Shown here one piece after another: positions 50,440 through 62,269 of a DNA stretch of 64,000 bases. Under the pieces are notes generated by a model. The model did no database searches. It was not told the DNA's origin and was given only the letters and a program-made list of their open reading frames with translations. The stretch spans positions 67,727,455-67,791,454 of the forward strand of contig CM035226.1 of the NCBI GenBank assembly GCA_020226215.1, read 5' to 3'. Origin of the DNA: Sindora glabra. Taxonomy: Eukaryota > Streptophyta > Magnoliopsida > Fabales > Fabaceae. How positions within the stretch are numbered: the stretch's first letter is position 1; the number at the start of each line of letters is the position of its first letter. The position numbers were made by a program, and so were the translations under genes.

Positions 50440-50662
50440 CTACCGTAAGCTTCTCTGTAGTAGGGTCCCAAGAAAGTTTTCATCATCATCGCCAATTTCA
50501 ACTAAAGATCAAATGTGAACCTTTATAAGAGCAAATTGCATTGAATCTTCATGAAGGAACCAACTTCGCTCTCATCTCATGCCCAAGGAACTAAAACTGT
50601 TAAATGCTCCCCAAACACGCTGCAGTTTTGCTAAACGATTGTTTCATATTCGACCAAGACTA
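50440..50662 (-). other. PTH2: Probable PTH2 3' UTR
   Basis: The 220 bp after the stop codon are less AT-rich than the flanks, with no repeats. A canonical AATAAA on the minus strand was not seen, so the cleavage site is undetermined. Confidence 0.35.
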
Positions 50663-53600
50663 CTACAGAAGTTTCAATCCACCGGTTACATCATCAACCA
50701 CTTCAACCGGACCTACACATAAATAAATATTAGATTGTACAAATTATGGGCTGGGAGAAAATGCCATCACTACAAAACCAAAGACGAAAGAAAGTTCCAT
50801 TAGCATTTGACAAAAGAATAACATATATGACCTTTAACTTCTTGGCACAAATTATAACCTTACGAGAAGAGATAATTACCAAGAATTGCCATCACTGTTC
50901 TGGAATCTGGAAGGAGGAAAAGAGAATTCAATTAGTAAATCAACTATGATAAGTATTAAAAAATTAAAAAAAAAAAAAACTAATATTTATGATATACACG
51001 GTATATAGAGTATAAACTAAGATAAGAACAAAGAACTTAAGCAACCATTAAATTGGACTATTATTAAATAAAAGCCAGGGATACACTTCAATGCGTTTTT
51101 CATGGAAATGATGCATAAATTGTATTAAACAAGACTCATAAAGCACCAGAACTGTTTCCCAAACAGAATCTTTGTCTTGTGGGCTACAGTATTTTCCTGT
51201 TTCCTGCGTTTAGATAGTATAAGTATCTGTAGATATCCAATATATATAACATCCGAAGAATAACATATTATCCTCCCAGCTGTAGAACTTTACAACGTCA
51301 TGTCATGTCATGATTGTGAAAAATAAATGTCAATTACTACATAAAGCAAATGAATATATACAGGAAAAAAACGGCGGAGAGTAATTTAACATAAGGTGAC
51401 AGGAAGTTACAAACAATTGAAAGTTTGCAAACCCATAGTTGCAAAACCTGAAAAAGTAACGCAGAGTGTTACTTCCCCTTCAACGCCCAGTTTTTCAAAG
51501 CTAAGTACTACAATTGTTTGATAGATTGACAAATATTTTTACAATCACTAGATTTTACACCAGACTAACCATAAATGAGGCTCATCAAATAGTCTACTAT
51601 ATGTGCATAGCCATTTGATTTCAAGACATTAGACACAATGGAATAGGATCATCACTGACAAATCCGTATCATCTCAATAATTAAGAATAACTACAGAAAC
51701 CTATAATGAAAATTTTAAAAATTTTTTCAATTAAAGATGCTTCCCTTCTCCAATACAATTTTTGAACTTTCTTTTGAATATCTTTTTCCCTCATATTCTC
51801 AAAACTAATCTTTTCCATTTCATAAAGTGATTAATATGCCAGCTGGTCCAGCACTGATGACCTCTGCCTGCCTCCTCCAGCTTAATTTCTCAAAGTGCAA
51901 AACAACATTCATTCTCAGCATCCATGATACTTCATTTTATATAAAGCATCAAATCCTTGAGGTTTTCAAAACGCATTCACATTTGATGGTTCACACAAAA
52001 CTTTCCAATTTTCAGTGATACCCAGAGATCCAATAAGATGATTCACACAAAATTCAACCATAAACACAATGGAATAGGATCATCACTGACAGATTTGGAC
52101 TATATCAACAATTAAGAATGATTATGCAACCCTATGATGCTAATATTTATATCTTCTCAATGCAAGATGCTTCCCTTATCCAATACAATTTTTGAACACT
52201 CCTGAATTTTTTTCTCCCTGTATTCACAAAACTAATCTTTCCCCATTTCATTGAGTGACCGGTATGCCAGCTGATCTAAAACTCACGACCTCTGCCAGCC
52301 TCATCCAACTTAATTTCTGAAAGTGCGGAACAAAATCCATTCTCAGAATCCATGACACTTCATTTTTCTATCAAGCATCAAATCCTTCAAATTCTCAAAA
52401 ATGTATTCCACATTTGATGGTTCAAAAAGAACTGTTTGAATTTCAGTGAAACTTGATGATTCAATAAGATAATTCTCACAAAATCAAAGGAAAATTTAAC
52501 TCTGCATTCACTTAGAAATTAGTGCTAGTTTGTGTGAGTGTGGGTTATAAGAAATAGTAAATTCAACAGATAAAAACCACTTTTATGGCCTACGAGCTTG
52601 CAGTTATAAGCTCATTTTTTTTCCTTTTTTTTTTTTTTTTTTTGGGGGGGGGGGGTTGTAAAATATGAGTTCAAAGTTAATTTGTGAAACAGCCTAAGCA
52701 AATCTAGGTAACAATACCTCTCCCCCCTCCCTACTCAACCAGTTTTATTAAAGTTTCCGGTTCACCAACTCATCTATTTCACACCAGTTTTAGCTGGTTC
52801 AATCAGGTCCAACCATGTAAATGGTTAATTGGATTACCCCAGACAGTTAAGCGAAACAGTCACCAGAACAAGCCAGTCTGATTTGGTTAACAAAACATTG
52901 ATGTAAATGGAATATATACATAAGTATGAGCTAACAAACCCTGTAAATATAAGATCATGGTCCATAAGAAATAGTAAATTGAACAAACAAAACCGGTTTT
53001 ATGGCTGTATGGGCATCTAATTTATGTTCATGGATCAATTCTTGTTAACAAAAGTTCATGGTTTATTTTCCCATATGACTTATACCTGAAGGTCTGCCCT
53101 TTTCGTGTTGACTGAACCCCCCAAAAAGAACTGAAAAACAGCACAAAAGAATCTAAGTAACAGGCAAACAGCCCACTTCTTTTACCCAATCGGTTTTATA
53201 AATTGTCGTTGGTTCACCAATTTTTACCAGTCCTTCTGTTTCATGCTGGCTCTGGGTGGACCAATCAGGTCCAACCATGAAAACAATTATATGGTTCAAC
53301 CCAGACTAAAAAGCAGATAAGGTCACCTGTCAAACCAGCTGAAACAGTATGGTTTACAGGACAATGGCAACAACTATAAGTTTATGGAATCATGGTTCGC
53401 AAGAAATAGTAAATCCAACAAAGAGACACTAATTTTATGACTATATGGATGTGCCAATATAAGTTCATGGTTTCTAACACTCTATATATACAAGTTCGTG
53501 GGACACTTTGGCAAGATATAATTTCATGGTTGAATTTTTATTTTTCTTTTTTGGTAAGCCTTGGGCCTGATGGTCCATTCTTCACAACACTACCCCAAAA

Positions 53601-56586
53601 AAGTGTATAACAGCCCAAAGAATCTAGGTAATAGTTCTAACAAATCTAATTAAGAACCCATTTTATGATTCTATTACTCAACTGTTTTTATGAAACCATT
53701 GTTGGTTCGCTGGTTTTTACAAAATTTTCTGGTCTGCTGGTTTTGGGCATTTCAATCAGGCCCAACCATAAAAATGGTTAAACAATTCAACTCATATTGT
53801 TAAGCCAGGATGGTCACCAGTCAAACCAGCCAGTCTGAGTCCAACTTACAAGACATTGATATACATATACATGATATGCATTAGCAAACAGACCCTATAA
53901 TAAATATAAGTTCATGGTCCATAAGGAATAGTAAATTCAACAAATGTAAAACAAATAAATAAAATAAAATAAAAATTTTGACCTCACAGACTTATAAAAT
54001 ATGAGTTATGGATCATTTCTTTTGGTAAGATATAAGTTCATAGTTCATTTTTTGCCTTTCGGTAAGATGGTAAGGTTTAAACATTATGGTGAATTGTTTA
54101 TGACCTAACATAAAAATAATAATTATAAAAACACCCAAAAAAGCCAAACTAGTAGCTCAAAGAAATCAAATCAACAGCCCGTTATCTTTTATTCATCTGC
54201 CTTTATAAAACCATTGCCTGTTCATCATTTTTTTTCTTTTTTTACCAATTCTTCCTGTTCATGCAAGGTATTGGGCAGTTCAATCAAGCCCAACCAAGAA
54301 AAATGGCTAAATATTTCAATTAGGACCAAAGAAGATTGATCACCAGTTAAACTAGCTAATCCAGTTGAATTCTCACAACATTGATCTAAGCATATATATC
54401 AGTATATAGGCAACCAACAGCCATTTTATGGAAAGCACAGCAAAAGGGGAAAAACACATTTTAGCAAAACATGAACTACAAGATGGCCCTTTCATTTTAA
54501 CCTGGGTGACGAGAATCATATCATTTTAGGCAGCCTAGATAGATTTACCTCCCCCCACACCACTTTGCAGTCAGCAAGTAGTAGCCATGATAATAAGCAG
54601 CATTTTATCTTAAAATTTCACTCCAAGTCTGTCTGAGCTTATGCAGAATTAGCCATAAACTTAAACCCAAACAATTAAATTTCCAATTATTATGTTGTTT
54701 TGTCAAACAAAAAAGTCCCAACCATGTGATTGATACTAGAAATCAACAAGCTACAGAACAACAGAAGTGTTTGCAACTTACTTGGTGCAATTTGTGTTCT
54801 CCCAGCATCAATTGTTACATGGGTAGGTAGCTTCAACGATTTTGCCCTTTCCTGTGAACTTAGAAACTTATTATTACAAAAAAATTGGAAAAATGCATTA
54901 AAGAGTTTAACATAAATGGGAAGGGAAAAGAAAATCCAAATCATTAAAATTAAATTTATCTTCAGGAGATGTGATGCAAATAACAGACAGAGGAGAGCAA
55001 AGCAAATTAAAAAAAAATGATAGAAGAGAATGACAGTCACTGGCATATATAGAACAGCTGCACAAAGTGGAGTTAGATTAAATGACACACTAACCCTCTC
55101 TCTCTCTCTCTCTCTCTCTCTCCCCCCATTTCCTTTTTGTTGGAACTAAGAGCTAATTAGAAATATCCCAAAGATTATTACACTTCACAGAGAAGACTAT
55201 CCTGACAAAGATGCCAATAGCCTGCCATGGAACCAAATAAAACAGTACTCACTTGTAAAACCAGCATATCTTCCTCGGATTCAATTTTTACAACAACTTT
55301 AGGTTGAGCACACATCTCCCACCTGCATATTGACAACCGTCAAATTGAAAAGAGACGCAACTGAGGACGCAACTGAGGGTGACAAAAAATTTAACGGAGG
55401 CTTGTGAATGTACCTATTTAGAGCTTTTGGTGCTCGATAGAGAAGCTTTTTATAGAGGCCCAAAGTTGCATGACTACAAAAGAAGGCAAATTCTCTACTT
55501 GAGTGAAACAAGAAGGCAATCAAATAATAAGATGAAAAAGAAAATAATAGAAACCAGCCAGTTCAAGACAAACTTCATATTAGCATAATTTTCAAGTATA
55601 AGGAAAACGTTTGCAATATGTCTCGGAGGAATAAGATATATGAAGAATATTCAAACATCCAAAGTAAATTTTAAACTTTGCAAGTCCTGTTCTGCACAAT
55701 CTTATCAACAGCAATTTAAGATTTCATTTGACTTCAAATCTCCTCATTACTCCTGTAATCAACTGCCAAGTTAGAGTCTGGCATACCCTTCCATGATTCA
55801 TAAATGAAAACTTTCCAGAAAGAGTCCAATCAATTCTCACTTTTAAAGACCTTGGCCATACCAAACTAACAGGTACAAGAGTCAGATATTGGACTGAATA
55901 TTCAATATATACGTAAAATACCTTTTGGTGGAAGAAATTGACCAAGTATCTTATGATCATTTAGCATCATTGTATCACAAAATCCATCCATATTATTATA
56001 GCAGTCAATACTTGTACTAAAATTTATATATATCACGTTCATATTTTTTTAGTTAAAAGAAACTGATAGCTAATGGGAATCATTCATCTAATAAAACTTC
56101 GAGATCACTAATATTACTTAGGATACCACGATAGAGTATAGACAATTTCTGTGATTCAAGACTATGACATAGACGTATAGATGCAGACAAATACCTGCAT
56201 TGAGCAGCAATCTTTCCTTTTCCCATTTTAAGATCATTTCTGACCACCAATATCTGCACAAATAATAAAAAAAGGAACAATAGAATCAACAAAAAATTCG
56301 ACTTTAAAGCTTCCCCTTAAGCAATAACATTCAGTTTGTGGGTCTTTGATGAGGGGGAAAAAAAAAGAAAGAGGATTACCATTTTAAAATCCTCCAGGAT
56401 ATCAGCCAACTTTTCAATCTCAAGAGGCTCCTTGGTCTTACCCTTGTTCTTCTCATTCGGAACTGAACTTTCCTTAGCCAATCTAGCTCTGATAAGAAGT
56501 CGAGGAGGAAATCGAGAACCAATTAAGTAACCCAATGCAATGCAACCGGCTCCGACGAAAACCACACTCAGCCACGCCAAATCCAT
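50663..56586 (-). CDS. PTH2: Peptidyl-tRNA hydrolase 2 (seven exons)
   Basis: Exons (minus): 56586-56380, 56253-56195, 55473-55414, 55322-55253, 54851-54782, 50906-50880, 50712-50663. All six introns are GT-AG and the phases agree, giving 180 codons plus TAG. The family (eukaryotic/archaeal type) cleaves stalled peptidyl-tRNA; human PTRH2 has about 180 residues. Seen here: an N-terminal hydrophobic segment at about residues 5-23 followed by Arg/Lys (membrane or organelle anchor, as in PTRH2), then VVRNDLKMGKGKIAAQCSHA at the exon 2-3 join, QPKVVVKIESEEDM, DAGRTQIAPNSRTVMAILGP, and the end VTGGLKLL. These are the conserved PTH2 blocks, with the active-site Lys/Asp/Thr-Gln region intact. The start is ATG 56586 (G at -3 and +4); the upstream in-frame codon at 56601 is GTG, not ATG. 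The only clearly intact gene in the window. Confidence 0.93.
51633..52495. repeat. Two-copy tandem repeat, about 433-bp unit, in PTH2 intron
   Basis: CACAATGGAATAGGATCATC starts copies at 51633 and 52066. Both continue with AAGATGCTTCCCTT, CCAATACAATTTTTGAAC, GACCTCTGCC and CATCAAATCCTT in the same order, at roughly 80-85% identity. Confidence 0.85.
52530..54400. repeat. Four-unit degenerate tandem array in PTH2 intron
   Basis: The anchor AAGAAATAGTAAATTCAAC (with variants) occurs at 52549, 52966, 53401 and 53924, giving spacings of about 417, 435 and 523 bp. Each unit also carries a TTATGG / TAAGTTCATGG segment and a Pro/Ser-codon-like tract of GGTTCACCA, ACCAGT, CAATCAGG(T/C)CCAACCA. It is non-coding. 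Confidence 0.75.
52625..52655. repeat. T19-G12 homopolymer junction
   Basis: Nineteen T (52625-52643) run directly into twelve G (52644-52655). It lies in PTH2 intron 5, where the transcribed strand sense is C12-A19. It could also be an assembly or sequencing artefact in length. Confidence 0.9.
55096..55122. repeat. (CT)n microsatellite in PTH2 intron 4
   Basis: About 13 CT units followed by C6, lying between exon 5 and exon 4. Confidence 0.95.
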
Positions 56587-56657
56587 TCCAAACAAATGCA
56601 CCTTTCTTCCTCAATCAACTGCCGCTACAGATTGAGGTGATCAAGATCAGAGTGCGG

Positions 56658-56666
56658 TTAGGGTTT
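56658..56666 (-). promoter_or_regulatory. PTH2: telo-box (AAACCCTAA) in PTH2 leader
   Basis: AAACCCTAA on the minus strand, 72-80 bp upstream of the start codon. This motif is known to be enriched near transcription starts of plant translation-machinery genes. A peptidyl-tRNA hydrolase fits that set. No convincing TATA box was fixed; a weak ATATAT lies near 56715. Confidence 0.4.
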
Positions 56667-56766
56667 CATGGAATGCTTCTTACTTCTCGGGCTACACGCA
56701 CAGAGAGCATCATATATTGCAGTAACGACTCTGCAGCGAATGGAAACGGCACGAAAGACCCAAACT

Positions 56767-57339
56767 AAACCCAACTGCAGTAGCTTCAGTCTTCGAGTTG
56801 CTCTACATTTGAATCAGAAAGTACAGATTCTCCATCCCCCCCGGGGGAAATTATATCCAAATTATTGTGCCAAATCACATTTTAACCTAGGGGAAAAAAT
56901 GAAGTGGGTATTATTTGTTGTAATTTATTGCAATGAAGTACTTCAAGTTCACTTTCTTTTATTTAAATTCATCTACAAATAATAATTTATCACAAAGTCC
57001 AAAAGACTAAAATGACATATTTACAATGCATTTAAAAAAAAACAAAAGCACTAAAATAGAAAACGTCAAATCTCCTTTCATCACCATGCAATTCCTGTGA
57101 AACAACTTGACAAATCGAACAAAACCACTGTAGATATGGTCAGAAAATTCCAATAAATGAACTCAGTCGACACTGTCTATCAGAAATCAGTACTTTCAGC
57201 CTTCAACAACTTTTAACTAGTTCCAAACAATAATTTCACAAGAATTGGCACATCAAAATGAGTCGTTAATATGTAAACTCTATATCCTCTTAAATGGTTT
57301 GTGTATATAAATTATTTTAGTCTTAAATTTACGAAAAAA
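56767..57339. other. PTH2 upstream region, no gene seen
   Basis: Intergenic. The frames at 56535-56768 and 56668-56982 overlap the PTH2 first exon or promoter on the opposite strand and lack features of their own. A CCCCCCCCGGGGG block sits at 56837-56848. Confidence 0.45.
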
Positions 57340-59464
57340 TATTACTGTTTGCGTATATATAGTATGTATGTTGAAATGAAATCCTAGGTGTTAGAACAAT
57401 GAACATATATGTCACTATTTTATTATATATTACTATCATTAATCCCACATAATAACAATTTGCACACTTAATCGATACGTTACTATTGAGAAATTTCAAG
57501 TTGCTATTTATATGACAAACAAAAATATGGAAGTGCAAATGTTGTTTTATTTTTGACATGTTGTTCACATGGAAGCAAACAGAAATGTGTTATTCTTTTG
57601 ATATCAAATAGAAACATGCAATCCAATACATTATTTGTGGATTATATCTCATAACAAACTTTAGTTTTAACTTCATCACTCTATTTTCAATCCAAACATT
57701 GATAATAATGTTATTTTAGTCATACTACTATTTGTATGACAAAAAGAAACATGAAAGTACGCATATTGAAAATGTGCATGTTTTTGTATTCTTTGACATC
57801 ATATTACTATTTGCATATCAAACAGTAACATATAATTTCTCATATTATATTTGCATTACATCTAGTAAGAAACTTTAGTTCTAACTCGATCAATTCATTT
57901 TTTAGTACAAACATCATCATGACAGTACTTATCTTGTTTTACCACAATTTAATCTTGCTTTTTTCACTAATGTTATTGCCTAGTGCAACAAAGTTATCTA
58001 AATAGTAACATACATAATGATTGTGTTTCTCAGATTATTGCAATGCACTTGTTGACATTAAGCATGTTTTGTGTTTTTTGGCATAATCTTACTATTTGAA
58101 TCCTAAACAGTAACATCAAATCCCACATGTTATGCTTTAATTTTTTCTCATAAAGAACTTTAATTTTTACTTAATCAATCCATCTTGAGTCGAAACATCA
58201 ACATAACAGTCCTCATACTGTTTTTCCATACCTTAAATTAGCTCTTCCAATAATGTAACTGTTTGGCACCAAATAGTAACCTAATAATAACATATAAGTA
58301 ACTGTGCAATTTTTAAGCTCATTTCATCACAATAACGAAAAATAATAACATATCATGTTATGCTTCAAACCTCTACATGTTACTATTCAACAATAACATA
58401 CATAATAATTATTTTTATCATCTTATTTTAATATACATATAACAGTTGATGTCACTTTTTTGCTTGGAACTATACTCTCATTGATGATTAAAAAACACTC
58501 TTCAACTAGAAAAGCATTTTGTGTTTTTGGCATGATGTTACTATTTACATCACAAATAGTAACATTATTTTTTCACTGATGTTGCTATCTTGCATGAAAC
58601 AATAACATAGTATTATCCAGTCTTTAGCCAGATTTATGATGAATCTAACTAAGGTATTTTAGTTTGTCCCTGAACAAAAAGGTAACAAAATAACCAAATA
58701 AAAAGAAGCAGTTGAAGAAATGGCTGGAAGATTCCAAAAATATAAATCAAATCTATTGTCGTGTATAAGGCAGATTGATGATCTTCACTTCAATGAAAGT
58801 CACATAAGGGTACTGCAGTAAAACCGTTTCTAGCTACTTATCAACACCATAATAATAAAAAAAGCTTAATCGTAGTATGTGCTAGAAGAGCAATCAAGAA
58901 ATACAAGCAATAATTGCTACCTTATCCTCAAAGTACAACAAATTCATAATTAGGGGCAAACATATTAACATCACACCTACATTTGTGAAGCTCATTTTTT
59001 AAATAAGAGATAGAGATCACCCTATTAATATAATACCAAGCAAGAAGACATAATCAGATTTCAACAATAGATGATTTCATGGCCAAGAATGCCTCACAAA
59101 ACTAAATATATTTAGAGCACTCTAATGGGCAATGGGAGAAACATTAGAAACGAATGTCCAAGACATCTCGTGGCTCATGACACTGTTGCTGTTAGTGACC
59201 CTGTTTGTACTAAACAAAGTTCAAACACTCAACTGGTCCTATATCAAATATGTTAAAAGCATACATGACATGGTAGAATATTCGTAATCTACATACATAC
59301 ATCAGCAACTGATGAATTCAATTACAAATGACAGGCCATCAAATGTCATAGACTGTGTCATGCTATTATCAATAAGTTACTATTATCTAACTTGTATTGC
59401 TTCATGCCATTTTCCTTGACATTATCTTCATTTATTTTTATTCATTTAATTATATGTTCTTTGA

Positions 59465-60120
59465 CAATTTTGTTGTTAATGAAAATTCAATCCTTTGGTT
59501 ATTTTGGATTTTTAGTTGATGTTACTGTTTGAAGATCAAATAATAACATATTAATGTTTGGCCTACAAATAATAATATGTTATTCTTTGGTGGTTTAGTT
59601 ATTGTGTAACTTGATTTATCCATTTATTTTTAAATTTTTTATTTATGTTATTATTTAGAAACCAAACAATACCAAATAATAATACGTTACTGTTTGATTT
59701 ATAAACAGTAATATATTATTTTTTAGTAATTTTGTTATTAATGAGAATATATTTATTTAATTATTTTGGGTCTTTGGTTGATGTTACTATTTCAATTTTG
59801 TTGTTAATGAAAATTCAATCCTTTGATTATTTTGGATTTTTAGTTGATATTACTGTTTGAAGATCAAATAATAACATATTAATGTTTGGCCTACAAATAA
59901 TAATATGTTATTCTTTAGTGGTTTAGTTGTTAGTATAACTTGATTTATCCATTTATTTTTAAATTTTTTATTTATGTTATTATTTGGAGACCAAACAATA
60001 CCAAACAGTAATACGTTATCGTTTAATTTATAAACAGTAATATATTATTTTTTAGTAGTTTTATTATTAATGAGAATATATTTATTTAATTATTTTGGGT
60101 CTTTGGTTAATGTTACTATT
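59465..60120. repeat. Two-copy tandem repeat, 328-bp unit
   Basis: CAATTTTGTTGTTAATGAAA at 59465 recurs at 59793. The copies are about 95% identical and each contains three of the hairpins. This shows that the hairpin field has grown at least partly by segmental tandem duplication. Confidence 0.9.
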
Positions 60121-60639
60121 TCAAGACTAAATAGTAACATGTTACTATTTAATCCTATAAATAATAACATATTTTTTTAACATTTTTATTGTTAATGACA
60201 CGAAAAAGCCTTTTCTTTTTTACTCTATCTTTAAATGCAACTTTCATTGAAAATAGATCTAATATATAGATTATATTGTTAGCAATGTTAGCTGTGTAAT
60301 ACAACAAATGTACTAAATAAACCTCAAATTCAAAAAAATACCAAGATACCTTAATTGGAACTTAAGGCTCCTCACACACTAACTAAAGGAGAAACTTGCC
60401 AACCAGCTTTAGATAACCTTTGGATAACGTTGTTTTCTTTACCCATATTATTGTTATACTACTAATTAATCTTTCATTTCATGTTACTATTTCTCACCAA
60501 AATAGAAACATGTCAACTAATGATACTAACAAGCAGTCACTCTTATGTTTCAGGTTATCAACAAAAAATTGCAACCAAGAAACAAACCTTCTTTACCACC
60601 TTTACACACAAACAACACATGAAGAGCAACACACTGACT

Positions 60640-61690
60640 ACTAAAAATAAACAAAAACATAGATCATATCCTCCTAATCAAAGGACTCTGAAACTGACAA
60701 TGATATAACAATTGCATAGTACATTAAGAAACCTTAAAAAATAACATTAGAGCAATTCATAAAAATTACAATATCCCAACAAGAACAATGCAAAAAAGAA
60801 AATAATGACGTACAACAATTGAGGGATTGGCTCTCTAGTACAAATGATATAAGATAAACCAATTGACCAATGAATTGCAATTTCTGATAAAGAAATTATA
60901 AATTGCAAAGATCAAAGGAACAACTATGACAAAATAAACAATCACAAACCTCACAGAAGAAAATGCATAACTCCGAATGTAACTTTCTAATATAATAATG
61001 CAAACAAACAATCTTAACATGATCATTAACACCTTGTAAAAAGAAAATGCCAATTTTGAGAACCAAAACAACCAACTGACAACATAGCTCAGAAATGACT
61101 GTGCAACTAGTTGCACAAGAAAAATAACAACCTCAAACTGAGCATATTCAAAGGTCAATGGTTAATCGAATAAAAGCAAAAATAAGAAAAATAAAATGAG
61201 ACATAGAATACACTTACTTCAAACTACACAAAAAGCACAAAAAAATAGTAACACACACAACAACTAACAACAATTGCTAAGGAGAAAACTAATAAAGGCA
61301 ATGAGTCTTTTGTGATCATCTTAAAGGAAATAATTACAGAACTAGTTAAAAAGAGATAGACCAAAAGGCTAACAATAAATTTAAAATGGCTAGCCACAAA
61401 ATTCCTCGACCAAGATGATAAGAAAAAATAAGTCCAAGTACAAAAAACAAGAGAAATATCTTAAGTTATGTGCTATTTTGTTACTAATTACTTTAATTAA
61501 CTTAATATTAATGTTTGGTATCTTAATTAATTTCTATACCACATCATCATTTGTAGGTCTCTTGTCTGGACATCTCCTCAACAGACTTGTACATAACATT
61601 CAAGGACTTGCTGGATGTGCTTGCAGAAAAATCAATAAGAACGAACGTATGCTCTTATGAACATTTACAATATTAATGTTTTATGTTGGT
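60640..61690. other. No supportable gene
   Basis: The 107-codon minus frame (61158-60835) is almost entirely hydrophobic/aromatic, and the 81-codon plus frame (61415-61660) has one hydrophobic stretch. Neither shows a family motif, splice signals or codon bias, and both sit in repetitive surroundings. Left as non-genic. Confidence 0.4.
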
Positions 61691-61799
61691 CCTTTTATAA
61701 TCATATTACTGTTTAGAGTCGAAATAGTAATATGGCAATCCTGAACATTTTTAAACCCCAAAACATGATGTTACTATTTAAAGTTCAAATAGTAAAATG

Positions 61800-62201
61800 C
61801 AACTTCTTGTGTTGTTATTTATCATTTTACTGATGTTTTTCTATTTTTTTGCTCTTTTTTGAAGTTTGATTTCTTCTTAATCAATTTATTTGACAAAAAT
61901 TAATTTTTCAATTTTAGATCATAGACTCCCATGCATTGCTGCTTGGTATGGCTGGCACACGCAGTAGCAATAGGATATTTGTATTTGATAGTATGTGATG
62001 GATAAAATCTTAAATCCATTCCCAAATGTGACATATAGTAAATAATTTGATACTAACTCTTCTTTAAAATATATTAGCAATCCTATGTAGCCAACTTTCA
62101 TCGATACTACAAGGAAATAAGGAAGTTAAAGTTTAATCAAAAGGTAGAGTAAGTGATGTGCACGCCACAATACACCAAAATTAGATTTAAAACTGATTGC
62201 T
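61800..62201. other. Non-coding sequence, possible LTR-element leader
   Basis: No gene seen. On the minus strand, TTTTGGTGTATTGTGGCGTG at about 62180 resembles leader sequence of some Ty3-gypsy elements, but this is recollection and not a motif test. Confidence 0.25.
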
Positions 62202-62269
62202 AAAAAATAATATAAAATAATGGGACAACCAAGTCAAAAAATAATGTAAAATAATGGGACAATCAGGTC
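62202..62269. repeat. Two-copy tandem repeat, 34-bp unit
   Basis: AAAAAATAATATAAAATAAT then GGGACAACCAAGTC, repeated at 62236 as AAAAAATAATGTAAAATAAT then GGGACAATCAGGTC. Confidence 0.9.

Larger units (their letters stand above)
50907..54781 (-). other. PTH2: PTH2 intron 5 (3875 bp), repeat-filled
   Basis: The donor GTAAGT at 54781 and the acceptor CTTCCAG ending at 50907 define the intron. It separates DAGRTQIAP from the N-S-R-T-V exon. It holds two sets of degenerate tandem repeats (51633-52495 and about 52530-54400) plus a T19-G12 run, and is larger than the rest of the gene. The reading frame across it is consistent (phase 1 joined to AT), so it is a real intron and not a missing-exon artefact. 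Confidence 0.85.
57500..61800. repeat. Field of 12-7-12 hairpins (ATGTTACTATTT arms)
   Basis: A 31-bp imperfect palindrome recurs. The left arm is about ATGTTACTATTT, then 7 variable bases, then about AAATAGTAACAT. Copies: 57558, 57587, 57722, 57801, 58086, 58253, 58535, 58579, 59519, 59548, 59684, 59847, 59876, 60013, 60110, 60139, 60481, 61703, 61768 (start positions). The copies at 58535-58565 and 60110-60140 are perfect 12-bp stems. Three have loops of 6 or 8; the others have 7. Pairs 57558/57587, 59519/59548, 59847/59876 and 60110/60139 are 29 bp apart and share 2 bp. The DNA between also repeats: AAACTTTAGTTTTAACTT-type blocks at 57656, 57870 and 58156. No coding function is evident. 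Family unknown. Confidence 0.8.

Noticed and set aside
54690..55088. 132-codon frame on the minus strand as a separate gene
   Set aside because: It overlaps PTH2 exon 5 and adjoining intron sequence. Only the part from 54851 to 54782 is coding; the rest is translated intron.
56587..56601. A five-codon N-terminal extension of PTH2 starting at 56601
   Set aside because: The codon at 56601 is GTG on the minus strand. The ATG at 56586 has a good context and matches the usual start of plant PTH2 proteins.
60835..61158. 107-codon hydrophobic frame on the minus strand as a membrane protein gene
   Set aside because: Composition is that of AT-rich DNA read in a Phe/Ile/Val/Leu frame. There is no family motif, promoter or splice context, and it sits within repeats.
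57500..61800. CRISPR-like array
   Set aside because: The repeats are palindromic like some CRISPR repeats, but spacing is irregular, spacers are not unique equal-length inserts and the genome is a plant.
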